This document shows positions 36,392 through 43,367 of a stretch of 64,000 nucleotides of DNA, piece after piece. Position numbers and translations under genes: made by a program. How positions within the stretch are numbered: the stretch's first letter is position 1; every line of letters begins with the position of its first letter. This DNA is from Halalkalibacter oceani (GTDB lineage: Bacteria; Bacillota; Bacilli; Bacillales; Bacillaceae_D), in NCBI RefSeq assembly GCF_023715605.1, contig NZ_JAMBOL010000009.1, positions 62,001 through 126,000 of the forward strand. The letters are read 5' to 3'. The notes beneath the pieces were generated by a model. That model did not search any database, was not told where the DNA came from, and was given only the letters and a program-made list of their open reading frames with translations.

Positions 36392-38050
36392 TCAAATATC
36401 ATGGACAAATTTATCATCGATCCTTTTTATCGCCGTCATTCGTTCAACAATTTGGTCTAATGCCTCCGAATTGACCAGCGGCGCGTGAGAATTAAAGCGG
36501 TCCTCCAATTCATACACCTGAGCTTGCTTAACCGCTGGCAGTTCCCTCCACCAATTGCTTTGGCGCAGCTCAGTCAGCTTTCTTTCCGCCGCCTTATCCT
36601 GACCTGCCAGCAAAATGATATGCGCTGCCTGATAATGAGCTAGCTCGTCGCTATTCACTGTAATAAAATGGTCTTCGGGGCTGATTTCGTTCGGCATGGC
36701 GAGTCCTAAATCCTTATAGAGTACAGCTCCAAGCTGGCGTTTTCCACCATATACACGAATCTCCTCCTGAATAATGCGGATGAGCAGCACCGACTCCCCC
36801 GCGGCTAAAATTGGATGAAGCTTCCTCCGGGCTGCGGCCGCCTGTTGCTCATAGTCAGCCAGCCAGCTTCTCGCTTCTTCCTCCTTGCCGATTAGCATAG
36901 CAATCCGCTTCAGCAGCCGCTTCCAATCATCATCCCAAAAGGAAGCAGTAGGGGCAATTTCCGTGTAACGGTCCGTGCAGCCACGATGAATGCGCCGATT
37001 ATCCGTTAAAATCAAATCAGGCTCCGCTTTTACTATCGCCGTTTTGCTTGGTGTATACAGTGCACCAACAATCTTCGTCCCCTTCAACTGCTCGGCGATA
37101 TGCGGCGGATAGCCGTTAATATTGTCGGGCTTATCATAGGCCGTCGTCGCGACTGGCTTGACACCAAGCGCAAGCAAATAATCACTGAACGAGACATTCA
37201 ATGTAGCGATCTTCGTCCGGTGTTTGTGCACATAAACTGTCGGCGTTACTCCGACAATTTTTTTAAAGACACGGCTAAAATAAAGCTCATCCTGATAGCC
37301 GACGCTTTTCGCAATTGTTTTTAGACGATGATTGCTTAAAACAAGCAGCTCCTTCGCCCGGTTGATCCGCAGCTTGGTCAAATAATCAATCGGTCTCTGT
37401 CCGGCGACCTTCTTAAACTCCCTCGAAAAATTAGATGTACTCAGGCCAGCCATTTGCGCCAATGCGTTCATTTTCAACTCTTCCATATAGTGCTGTTTCA
37501 TATAGTGCATGACCTGCGTCACGCTATACTCTGTCCTCCCTAAATAAAAGGACTGAAGCTGGTCTTCGGCGATCGTCCATAGTACTTCTTGAAAAAGAAT
37601 ATTTTTGCGCATAGTAGCCAATCGCTTTTTCTTTTGATGCCATTGCTTGATTTGTTCGAGTAGATGGATGATTTGCGGCAAACATTGGATCATCACTTCT
37701 TCCTGAAAAGGAAAGGCTTGCTCTTCTTGATCAGCATCACCCAGCGCCTCGTGATCATTGCGCACCTCCTGCATAGCAAAAGGCAGCAAATAATATTCAG
37801 CCTGACTGTCAGCCGACCCTTCAGCGGCGACCATCGTTCCTGGCTTGATAAAGTAGACCTTTCCCGGCTCTGCATGGTAGGTCATTTTATTGATATGCAG
37901 CAATGCTTTTCCAGCCACCGGACAGCACATCGTCAATCGATGGACAAGGCGGGGCTTAAGCTGCCAATCGTTGATCTCCTTTACATGAAACATTTTGGCC
38001 AGCCTGACATACATATGTGGCAAACGGTTCAGGAGGTCGTCCATGTTCAT
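36392..38050 (-). CDS. btr: Btr-like AraC regulator with siderophore-binding domain
   Basis: 552-residue one-component sensor: an N-terminal cupin-like part (~1-150), a double AraC HTH (~175-275: MNALAQMAGLSTSNFSREFKKVAG ... IAKSVGYQDELYFSRVFKKIVGVTP), then a FeuA-like periplasmic-binding fold (~285-540) that lacks a signal peptide. In B. subtilis Btr binds Fe-bacillibactin in the cytoplasm and activates feuABC. Here it presumably activates the adjacent lipoprotein gene. ATG 38050 follows GAGGTGAG; a Fur box is 26 bp upstream. The ortholog call is by architecture. Confidence 0.88.
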   Translation of the reverse strand: MNMDDLLNRLPHMYVRLAKMFHVKEINDWQLKPRLVHRLTMCCPVAGKALLHINKMTYHAEPGKVYFIKPGTMVAAEGSADSQAEYYLLPFAMQEVRNDHEALGDADQEEQAFPFQEEVMIQCLPQIIHLLEQIKQWHQKKKRLATMRKNILFQEVLWTIAEDQLQSFYLGRTEYSVTQVMHYMKQHYMEELKMNALAQMAGLSTSNFSREFKKVAGQRPIDYLTKLRINRAKELLVLSNHRLKTIAKSVGYQDELYFSRVFKKIVGVTPTVYVHKHRTKIATLNVSFSDYLLALGVKPVATTAYDKPDNINGYPPHIAEQLKGTKIVGALYTPSKTAIVKAEPDLILTDNRRIHRGCTDRYTEIAPTASFWDDDWKRLLKRIAMLIGKEEEARSWLADYEQQAAAARRKLHPILAAGESVLLIRIIQEEIRVYGGKRQLGAVLYKDLGLAMPNEISPEDHFITVNSDELAHYQAAHIILLAGQDKAAERKLTELRQSNWWRELPAVKQAQVYELEDRFNSHAPLVNSEALDQIVERMTAIKRIDDKFVHDI

Positions 38051-38075
38051 CGTGCGCTCACCTCTTGATTGATTT

Positions 38076-38090
38076 TGATAATCATTTTCA
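38076..38090. promoter_or_regulatory. Fur box upstream of btr
   Basis: TGATAATCATTTTCA matches the 7-1-7 Fur motif TGATAATNATTATCA at all but one position, 26 bp before the btr start. Confidence 0.85.
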
Positions 38091-38138
38091 TTTATAGCTT
38101 TAGTTTACCATACGCTTCTCTGTCTGTCGTACAGCGGG

Positions 38139-38167
38139 TTGACAGCGGCCTCAATCTTCTTTAAAGT
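38139..38167 (+). promoter_or_regulatory. Sigma-A promoter of the ABC-F gene
   Basis: TTGACA (38139-38144), 17 bp, TAAAGT (38162-38167). Transcription would begin near 38175, giving a leader of ~290 nt before the ABC-F start. Confidence 0.85.
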
Positions 38168-38203
38168 AAAACCTAACACAAACGAAAGGGTGAGCCTACG
38201 ACA

Positions 38204-38215
38204 ATGAAGTTTTAA
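38204..38215 (+). CDS. Three-codon leader micro-ORF (Met-Lys-Phe)
   Basis: ATG-AAG-TTT-TAA lies ~29 nt after the predicted start of transcription, with AAAGGGTGAG (38185-38194) nine bases upstream. Very short translated leaders of this kind occur before antibiotic-responsive ABC-F genes, where a drug-stalled ribosome alters leader folding. Translation is inferred from the ribosome site. Confidence 0.55.
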   Translation: MKF

Positions 38216-38301
38216 TCCTATTTTATCGAAAACAAGGTATTGGGAGACAGGAATAAGTAGTAGGAGCAGTCTGCTTTTTTCCGTCTTCGCAACGCTGTTT
38301 T

Positions 38302-38440
38302 CAGAATAGGATTCGCTTCAGCACATGGGCTCTCAGGCCGAAAACCGGGTATGGATTCATGCTCGTGTTTCGCTGGCTGTACCCGTATACCGCGCTGTCT
38401 CCTATTCTGTTCAGCAGATGGGAGACTTTTTTTGTCTCCC
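38302..38440 (+). promoter_or_regulatory. Transcription attenuator of the ABC-F gene
   Basis: Two exclusive structures can be read. Terminator: GTCTCC (38397-38402) with GGAGAC (38421-38426), then seven T (38427-38433), just before the ribosome site. Anti-terminator: CAGAATAGGA (38302-38311) pairs perfectly over 10 bp with TCCTATTCTG (38400-38409), overlapping the left arm of the terminator. A small helix CGGGTA/TACCCG (38346-38351 with 38380-38385) lies inside. GGGAGAC can also pair with GTCTCCC (38434-38440). Confidence 0.8.
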
Positions 38441-38466
38441 GAACCGATAGTAAAGGAGATGAAAAT

Positions 38467-40041
38467 ATGCATTTGATCGAGGCGCAAAAGATAAAGCTAT
38501 ACGCGAAGGACCGCCTTTTACTTGACATAGAACGGTTACAGATAGAGGCCGGAGACCGAATCGGCCTTGTCGGACGAAACGGCAGCGGCAAGACAACGTT
38601 ACTACACGCGCTTGCCGGTGAACGCCGGCCTGATGCCGGGGAGATCAAGGCAAGGGCAACAAGACGACTCCTGCCCCAGCTTAAAAACACGAACACGCAT
38701 AAAAGCGGCGGCGAAGTCACCCAGGCTTACATCCAGGAAGCGGTGGCCGCCGCACCCGCCCTGCTGTTCGCCGATGAACCAACGACAAATCTCGATACCG
38801 CCCATATTGAATGGATTGAATCAATCCTGCGTGAATGGCAGGGAGCCTTCATTCTCGTTTCCCATGACCGTGCCTTTCTCGACGCTCTCTGTACGAAAAT
38901 ATGGGAAATTGAAGATGGCAAACTGGCAGAATACAAAGGCGGCTATTCAGATTACGCTGCGCAGAAGGAGCTTCAGCGCCGCAGCCAGCAGCAGGCTTAT
39001 GAGCAATATCAGAAAAAGAAGCGGCAGCTGGAAGAAGCGTTGAAGGAGAAAGAACGCAAGGCAGCCCGCGCCACGAAAAAGCCGAAGCGGGTCAGCGCCT
39101 CCGAGGCAAGCATCATCGGCGCCAAGCCGTATTTCGCCAAAAAGCAGAAAAAGCTTCAGCAAAACGCCAAAGCGATCGAAACACGGATTGACCAGCTCGA
39201 AAAGGTGGAAAAGGTGAAGGATCTGCCGGCAATCCGGATGCAGGCCGCGGATGAACCGGCGCTCAAAAAGCAAATCATCATCCGCGCTGAACAGGTCGAG
39301 GGTGTCGTTGGCGGCAAGACTCTTTGGAACAAGACGAGCTTTTACGTCCGTGGCGGCGATAAGCTGGCGATCCTCGGCGCCAACGGAAGCGGCAAAACGA
39401 CACTCGTCAAAAAAATCATCAACGGGAGCGATGGCATTACGATTTCCCCTGCAATCCGCGTCGGCTATTTCAGTCAAAACTTGTCGACGCTCGACACTGG
39501 GCAAACGATCTTAGCCAATGTCAGCGAGAACTCCCCCTATGAGGAGTCGTTCATCAGGACGATGCTCGCCCGCCTCCTCTTCTTTCGCGAGGACGTCCTG
39601 AAGCCGGTCTCCGTCTTGAGCGGCGGCGAACGGGTGAAAGTCGCCCTTGCCAAACTGCTGGCAAGCGGCTGTCAGGCACTCATTCTGGATGAGCCGACGA
39701 ATTTTCTCGATATTGCGTCGGTTGAAGCGCTCGAAAGCCTGTTACAGGAATTCAGCGGGACCGTCATTTTCGTCTCGCACGACCGACAATTTGTCGCCAA
39801 TATTGCCACCCGCCTGCTCGTTATCGAGAATCGTACGATTACCGCTTTTGATGGGAGCTATCAGGAGTATCGGGAGGCACAGGAGAAACCGCCAGCCACA
39901 TCCGACGCCGACGACCTGCTCGTCATCGAGCAAAAAATAACCGAGGTGCTCAGCCGCCTCAGCCTCGACCCATCGGAGGAGCTGGAGACGGAATTCCAGC
40001 GGCTTTTGCAGAAAAAACGCGCCCTGATTCATGAAAGCTAA
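38467..40041 (+). CDS. ABC-F ribosome-protection / translation factor (Vga/VmlR-like)
   Basis: 524-residue soluble twin ATPase without membrane domain. First domain: Walker A GRNGSGKTT (~36-44), signature HKSGGE, Walker B LLFADEPTTNLD. A ~90-residue charged linker follows (P-site-tRNA interaction motif, KKRQLEEALKEKERKAARATKKPKR). Second domain: Walker A GANGSGKTT (~304-312), LSGGERVKVALAKLL, LILDEPTNFLD. The short first domain and long basic linker fit the antibiotic-resistance ABC-F group (Vga, Lsa, VmlR), which dislodges lincosamides, streptogramin A and pleuromutilins. ATG 38467 follows AAAGGAG; the frame is open upstream through the attenuator. Resistance itself is inferred. Confidence 0.9.
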   Translation: MHLIEAQKIKLYAKDRLLLDIERLQIEAGDRIGLVGRNGSGKTTLLHALAGERRPDAGEIKARATRRLLPQLKNTNTHKSGGEVTQAYIQEAVAAAPALLFADEPTTNLDTAHIEWIESILREWQGAFILVSHDRAFLDALCTKIWEIEDGKLAEYKGGYSDYAAQKELQRRSQQQAYEQYQKKKRQLEEALKEKERKAARATKKPKRVSASEASIIGAKPYFAKKQKKLQQNAKAIETRIDQLEKVEKVKDLPAIRMQAADEPALKKQIIIRAEQVEGVVGGKTLWNKTSFYVRGGDKLAILGANGSGKTTLVKKIINGSDGITISPAIRVGYFSQNLSTLDTGQTILANVSENSPYEESFIRTMLARLLFFREDVLKPVSVLSGGERVKVALAKLLASGCQALILDEPTNFLDIASVEALESLLQEFSGTVIFVSHDRQFVANIATRLLVIENRTITAFDGSYQEYREAQEKPPATSDADDLLVIEQKITEVLSRLSLDPSEELETEFQRLLQKKRALIHES

Positions 40042-40049
40042 CAGGCTGT

Positions 40050-40092
40050 CTGAGTCGCTGCATCATCAATTGCAGCGACTCAGGCCTTTTTT
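40050..40092 (+). terminator. Terminator after the ABC-F gene
   Basis: CTGAGTCGCTGCA (40050-40062) pairs with TGCAGCGACTCAG (40071-40083), followed by GCCTTTTTT. Confidence 0.95.
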
Positions 40093-40128
40093 CTGTTTAT
40101 GAACAGTACCGCAATCGAACTGGGGAAA

Positions 40129-40191
40129 TGTCCAAATCTATTGACATATTTGCCGAAGTTGTTACAATCAACATGTCCAATACTTTAGACA
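40129..40191 (+). promoter_or_regulatory. Promoter and twin operators of the HTH-deformylase operon
   Basis: TTGACA (40141-40146), 16 bp, TACAAT (40163-40168). Two 18-bp inverted repeats of the form TGTCCAA-N7-8-GACA flank it: 40129-40146 covers the -35 and 40174-40191 covers the transcription start. This is the layout of autorepression by the HTH protein encoded next. Confidence 0.8.
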
Positions 40192-40203
40192 AAGGTGATC
40201 TCC

Positions 40204-40395
40204 ATGAAAAATAAACTGAAAGCAATCCGAAAACAGCTTGGGATAACCCAAGAGCAACTTGCAAAGGAATGTGGAGTCGTACGACAAACGATTAATTGTA
40301 TCGAGAATGATAAATATGATCCTACGTTGGAAGTAGCATTCAAATTAGCGAAAACTTTACATGTAAAGGTAGATGAGTTGTTTATTTATGAATAA
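40204..40395 (+). CDS. Small Cro/C1-type HTH regulator
   Basis: 63 residues, almost only an Xre-type helix-turn-helix: MKNKLKAIRKQLGITQEQLAKECGVVRQTINCIENDKYDPTLEVAFKLA. Relatives act as repressors of their own operons. AAAGGTGATC precedes ATG 40204. The stop overlaps or lies just before the deformylase gene, so the two form an operon. Confidence 0.88.
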   Translation: MKNKLKAIRKQLGITQEQLAKECGVVRQTINCIENDKYDPTLEVAFKLAKTLHVKVDELFIYE

Positions 40396-40411
40396 ATTTC
40401 ATTCAAATTAT

Positions 40412-40966
40412 ATGATCACAATGAAGGATATTGTGCGCGAAGGAACCCCGATTCTCCATCAAGCAACAGAGAATGTAAGGATACCGCCTTCCACAGAGGA
40501 TAAAGAAACATTAGGCTGCATGATGCGCTTCTTGAAAAACAGTCAAAATCCGCAATTAGCAAAAACATACAAGCTTCGGGCCGGTGTGGGTCTATCAGCG
40601 AATCAGATCGGCTTGAATAAACGGATGTTTGTCGCCTATTTAACAGATGAGAAGGGGCAAGAACATGAATATACCTTTCTCAATCCGAAAATAATGAGTC
40701 ATTCTCTGTCGATGATTTATTTGCCGCAAGGAGAAGGCTGTCTCTCTGTTAATCGCAAGATAAAAGGGTTTGTTCCAAGATATGAGCGGATTAAAGTGAA
40801 AGGATTTAATATAGAGGGAGAAGAAATAGAAGCAAAGCTCAGTGGGTATCCCTCGATTGTCATTCAACATGAAATAGACCATCTAAATGGAATTATGTTT
40901 TATGATCGTATTCATAAAGAGCATCCATTTAAACTGCCGGAAAATAGCAAGAGTCTATACGAATGA
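40412..40966 (+). CDS. Peptide deformylase (second type, DefB-like)
   Basis: Removes the formyl group from nascent N-terminal methionine using Fe2+ or Zn2+. All three motifs are present: GVGLSANQIG (motif 1, where GAAxQ is usual), EGCLSV (metal Cys) and QHEIDHLNG (metal His, catalytic Glu). The start at 40412 gives MITMKDIVREG and 184 residues, as in B. subtilis DefB. No good ribosome site is seen, and an ATG at 40388 overlapping the HTH stop could instead allow coupling. Control by a dedicated HTH repressor is unusual for this housekeeping activity. Confidence 0.9.
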   Translation: MITMKDIVREGTPILHQATENVRIPPSTEDKETLGCMMRFLKNSQNPQLAKTYKLRAGVGLSANQIGLNKRMFVAYLTDEKGQEHEYTFLNPKIMSHSLSMIYLPQGEGCLSVNRKIKGFVPRYERIKVKGFNIEGEEIEAKLSGYPSIVIQHEIDHLNGIMFYDRIHKEHPFKLPENSKSLYE

Positions 40967-41086
40967 CAAAAACATTTCAGTAGAGTTTTCTCCCCTAAAA
41001 CCGCTTATGAAAAACGCGTAGTATCCTTTCTCGACTGAACCCGAAAGTTTTATCTTTTCTTATCTTTTAAAAAAAGGAGAACTCGC

Positions 41087-41869
41087 ATGATCGATGCCCA
41101 TATCCACCTCGACCACTATGACTCACACAATCTGTATGATGAGATTGAACGCTGGCACGAGGCTGGCATTACCGGCGTAATTGCCGTCAGCAAAGACCTG
41201 CCCTCCTCCTACCAGACTCTCGCCCTGCAGCAGCGCTTCCCGGATTTTGTCCACGCCTGCATCGGCTTCCATCCTGAATATCCGCTGCCCGGTGCCCGTG
41301 ATTTTGCGGAGTGGCGAAGACTGCTGCAAGCAGAGCGCGCGCGGATCACGGCAATCGGAGAAATTGGCCTGCCACATTATGAACTGGCGAATTTGCCAGA
41401 CCGGCTTGAGGATCACCTCGCTTTTGTCAGTCAGATCCTTGATGAGGCCGTCGCTCACGGGCTTCCTGTCGCCCTCCATGCTGTTCATGACAAGGCGGCG
41501 CTCATGCTCCAGCTACTGCAAACGAAGGGCATCGCCGAAGCGCATTTTCACTGGCTGAAGGCTCCGCCAGCTGTCGTCCGTCAAATAGCCGCTGCCGGCT
41601 ACTACATTTCACTGACCCCGGAAGTCTGCTACCGCCAGCGTGACCAGCAACTGGCCCGCCTCGTGCCAGCCCGGCAACTACTGATTGAAACGGACGGTCC
41701 ATGGCGATATGACGGGCCGTTTTCCGGTCAGGAGACGACACCGCTTTTCCTGCAGTCTGTCGTCCAGCAGCTCGCCGCCCTTTTCGGAACAGCGGAAAGC
41801 ACCATCCGCGTGCAAATCATCCGCAATACGCACAGCTGCTACCGGCTTGAGCCTCGCTTCACCTCATAA
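41087..41869 (+). CDS. TatD family metal-dependent hydrolase
   Basis: 260 residues, amidohydrolase-type TIM barrel. Metal ligands: DAHIHLD (3-9), IGEIGLPHYE (~93-102), HAVHD (~130-134), HFHW (~150) and the C-terminal aspartate in LLIETDGPW (~203-211). TatD-type enzymes act as 3'-5' nucleases or on other phosphoesters. It is shorter and more divergent than housekeeping YabD. AAAGGAG precedes the ATG. Its last 11 bp overlap the convergent GGCT-like gene. Confidence 0.87.
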   Translation: MIDAHIHLDHYDSHNLYDEIERWHEAGITGVIAVSKDLPSSYQTLALQQRFPDFVHACIGFHPEYPLPGARDFAEWRRLLQAERARITAIGEIGLPHYELANLPDRLEDHLAFVSQILDEAVAHGLPVALHAVHDKAALMLQLLQTKGIAEAHFHWLKAPPAVVRQIAAAGYYISLTPEVCYRQRDQQLARLVPARQLLIETDGPWRYDGPFSGQETTPLFLQSVVQQLAALFGTAESTIRVQIIRNTHSCYRLEPRFTS

Positions 41870-42479
41870 GCTGCTCAAGCTCTTCCTTTGTGTATTCGCC
41901 GATAATCCCCGGCTTTGTGAGTAAATAATTTATAATGTCAGCATGGCGCAGCCCTTCAACGGTCTTCAATCCTTCGATGATCATTGAGACGTATGGCACA
42001 GAAGGCTTCGTGAACGCGACGTTCAGCCCCCAGTCAGCTGTAAACGTGAAAACTGGAATGCCATCATGCTGTCCAAGATGAATAATCGTTCCATACCATG
42101 ATTCGCGTACTTTTTGATAGCGCCCGCTAATGATCTCATCAAAATTCAGCTCCAGCTCCGCGCCATTATTCTCCTGTTTGACAACATCATGAAATTGTTC
42201 TGCTGTAATCAAATAGCGTTTGCTGAACGTCTGGGCATCCTCCTCCTCGTCCAAGCCGATAAAGGCCACTCCCTGCTTCTGCCACCGGCTTGAACGTTTC
42301 GCGAAATAGAGCGGGTAATGGATGATATCAACCTCTTCCTTAAGAGGAGGGGTCTTGTCCCGGCAGCCAACCTCGGTCTTCTCAGATCCCTTCGGCCTGC
42401 CTCCCTCGATGTAGCACATAAAACGTTCCCTGTTCAAGTTCGAGCCGTAGCTCGCATACCAGATATATGTTTCTTTCAT
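41859..42479 (-). CDS. GGCT-fold (gamma-glutamylcyclotransferase-like) protein
   Basis: 206 residues starting MKETYIWYASYGSNLNRERF; the YGSNL motif binds substrate in gamma-glutamylcyclotransferase/AIG2-fold proteins. A long insertion (~28-80) follows, with GVAFIGLDEEED. Relatives in Bacilli have no assigned role and some were mislabelled in databases. The ribosome site AAAGGAG is ~14 bases away. On this strand the gene is preceded by a structured repeat (copy D) and a short GC hairpin. Confidence 0.7.
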   Translation of the reverse strand: MKETYIWYASYGSNLNRERFMCYIEGGRPKGSEKTEVGCRDKTPPLKEEVDIIHYPLYFAKRSSRWQKQGVAFIGLDEEEDAQTFSKRYLITAEQFHDVVKQENNGAELELNFDEIISGRYQKVRESWYGTIIHLGQHDGIPVFTFTADWGLNVAFTKPSVPYVSMIIEGLKTVEGLRHADIINYLLTKPGIIGEYTKEELEQLMR

Positions 42480-42506
42480 AGTAAGTACATGCTCCTTTCT
42501 TTAAGA

Positions 42507-42617
42507 AAACCGCATAGCGGCTTTTTTTAGAAGCACTGTGCGGAGCCGTTACAACGATCTTTGTTCTCGATGAATGCGGGGTTCTTTCAGCGAGAACGTA
42601 ACGTGCAGAGCCAGTGC
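42507..42617 (-). repeat. Structured repeat copy D in the leader of the GGCT-like gene
   Basis: On the minus strand three nested helices appear: GCACTG/CAGTGC (42612-42617 with 42533-42538), CGTTAC/GTAACG (42598-42603 with 42547-42552) and GTTCTCG/CGAGAAC (42591-42597 with 42563-42569). The linker AAAGATC and the segment GGCTCCGC lie in the same places as in copies A-C, but the stem sequences differ with pairing kept. It is followed by AAAGCCGC-TAT-GCGGTTTT (42507-42527) and then the ribosome site. Confidence 0.75.
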
Positions 42618-42651
42618 CCCTCCTTGTCATTCCCCTAAATCATTGAACAAA

Positions 42652-42688
42652 GGGTGTACCAAAAAATTACTTTTCTTTTGGTACACCC
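42652..42688. terminator. Hairpin after the 128-aa gene
   Basis: GGGTGTACCAAAA (42652-42664) pairs perfectly with TTTTGGTACACCC (42676-42688). Short T-runs on both sides allow either direction. Confidence 0.65.
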
Positions 42689-42789
42689 TAAAACGGCCAA
42701 TAGATCTGTGCTTATGCTTCCATTTCATCTATGCTTCCCCCAGTGTCGCTTCCACCCCAACATAGCTTACTTATATACGGTCATAAAAT

Positions 42790-43176
42790 TTAGAGGTTAT
42801 CTTTAAGCTCCTTATTGGAAAGTTCATCATCAATCGCTTGAACAGCGACCTTCATTGCTTTCAACCTTCTTGCCAAAAGCGTTCTTTGGGGACTGCCCAC
42901 CCTTGACTTAGCATAATTGTTCTCGATTGACGGGAATAAACCAGTAAGAACCTTACGGGCTTCTGCTAAATCTGTCCCCGTGTATAGATGAGGGTTTTCA
43001 TACCACCTGTCTTCCAAGACTGCTAATCCGACGGAAACCGCTTTAAATCGTTTCTGTACCAAGGTCGTGTTTGCGCCCTTTTGAGTCATCTGGGACATGG
43101 CGTTTTCTAGTTTATTCCTTGTCGATAACAAAGACTTTACCGATTCCAATTTATCTTCATTGAATATATTCTCCAT
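42790..43176 (-). CDS. Hypothetical helical protein, 128 aa
   Basis: No family recognised. The product is predicted mostly helical, basic in the second half (SRVGSPQRTLLARRLKAMKVAVQAIDDEL), with no signal peptide or membrane segment. The ribosome site AAAGGAC is ~12 bases from the ATG. Its intergenic flanks are longer than average and it is transcribed alone. Confidence 0.6.
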   Translation of the reverse strand: MENIFNEDKLESVKSLLSTRNKLENAMSQMTQKGANTTLVQKRFKAVSVGLAVLEDRWYENPHLYTGTDLAEARKVLTGLFPSIENNYAKSRVGSPQRTLLARRLKAMKVAVQAIDDELSNKELKDNL

Positions 43177-43303
43177 GTAAAAATTGTCCTTTCGTGATCC
43201 TCTAATTTTTGGACCTTTGTTGAAGTAAGCTAAACTTTTCTATCTTTTTAGCATAACATCGATCAATCCAATTCCATACATTAAAGCAGACAAATGAGAC
43301 GAT

Positions 43304-43336
43304 AAAAAAGCCTCGTCTCTGATTTCGAGACAAGGC
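43304..43336 (-). terminator. Terminator of the AGCS symporter gene
   Basis: GCCTCGTCTC (43310-43319) pairs with GAGACAAGGC (43327-43336); the A-run 43304-43309 is the U-tract on the minus strand. Confidence 0.88.
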
Positions 43337-43367
43337 ACTACTGTAAATCACACAAGGCATTTCATCT

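Noticed and set aside
38359-38466. In-frame upstream ATG for the ABC-F protein
   Set aside because: The extension would be encoded by the attenuator itself and has no ribosome site; the family start at 38467 has AAAGGAG.
42462-42493. Four-codon ORF (MYLL) overlapping the start of the GGCT-like gene
   Set aside because: Its ATG is only one base from the AAAGGAG site, too close to be used efficiently.
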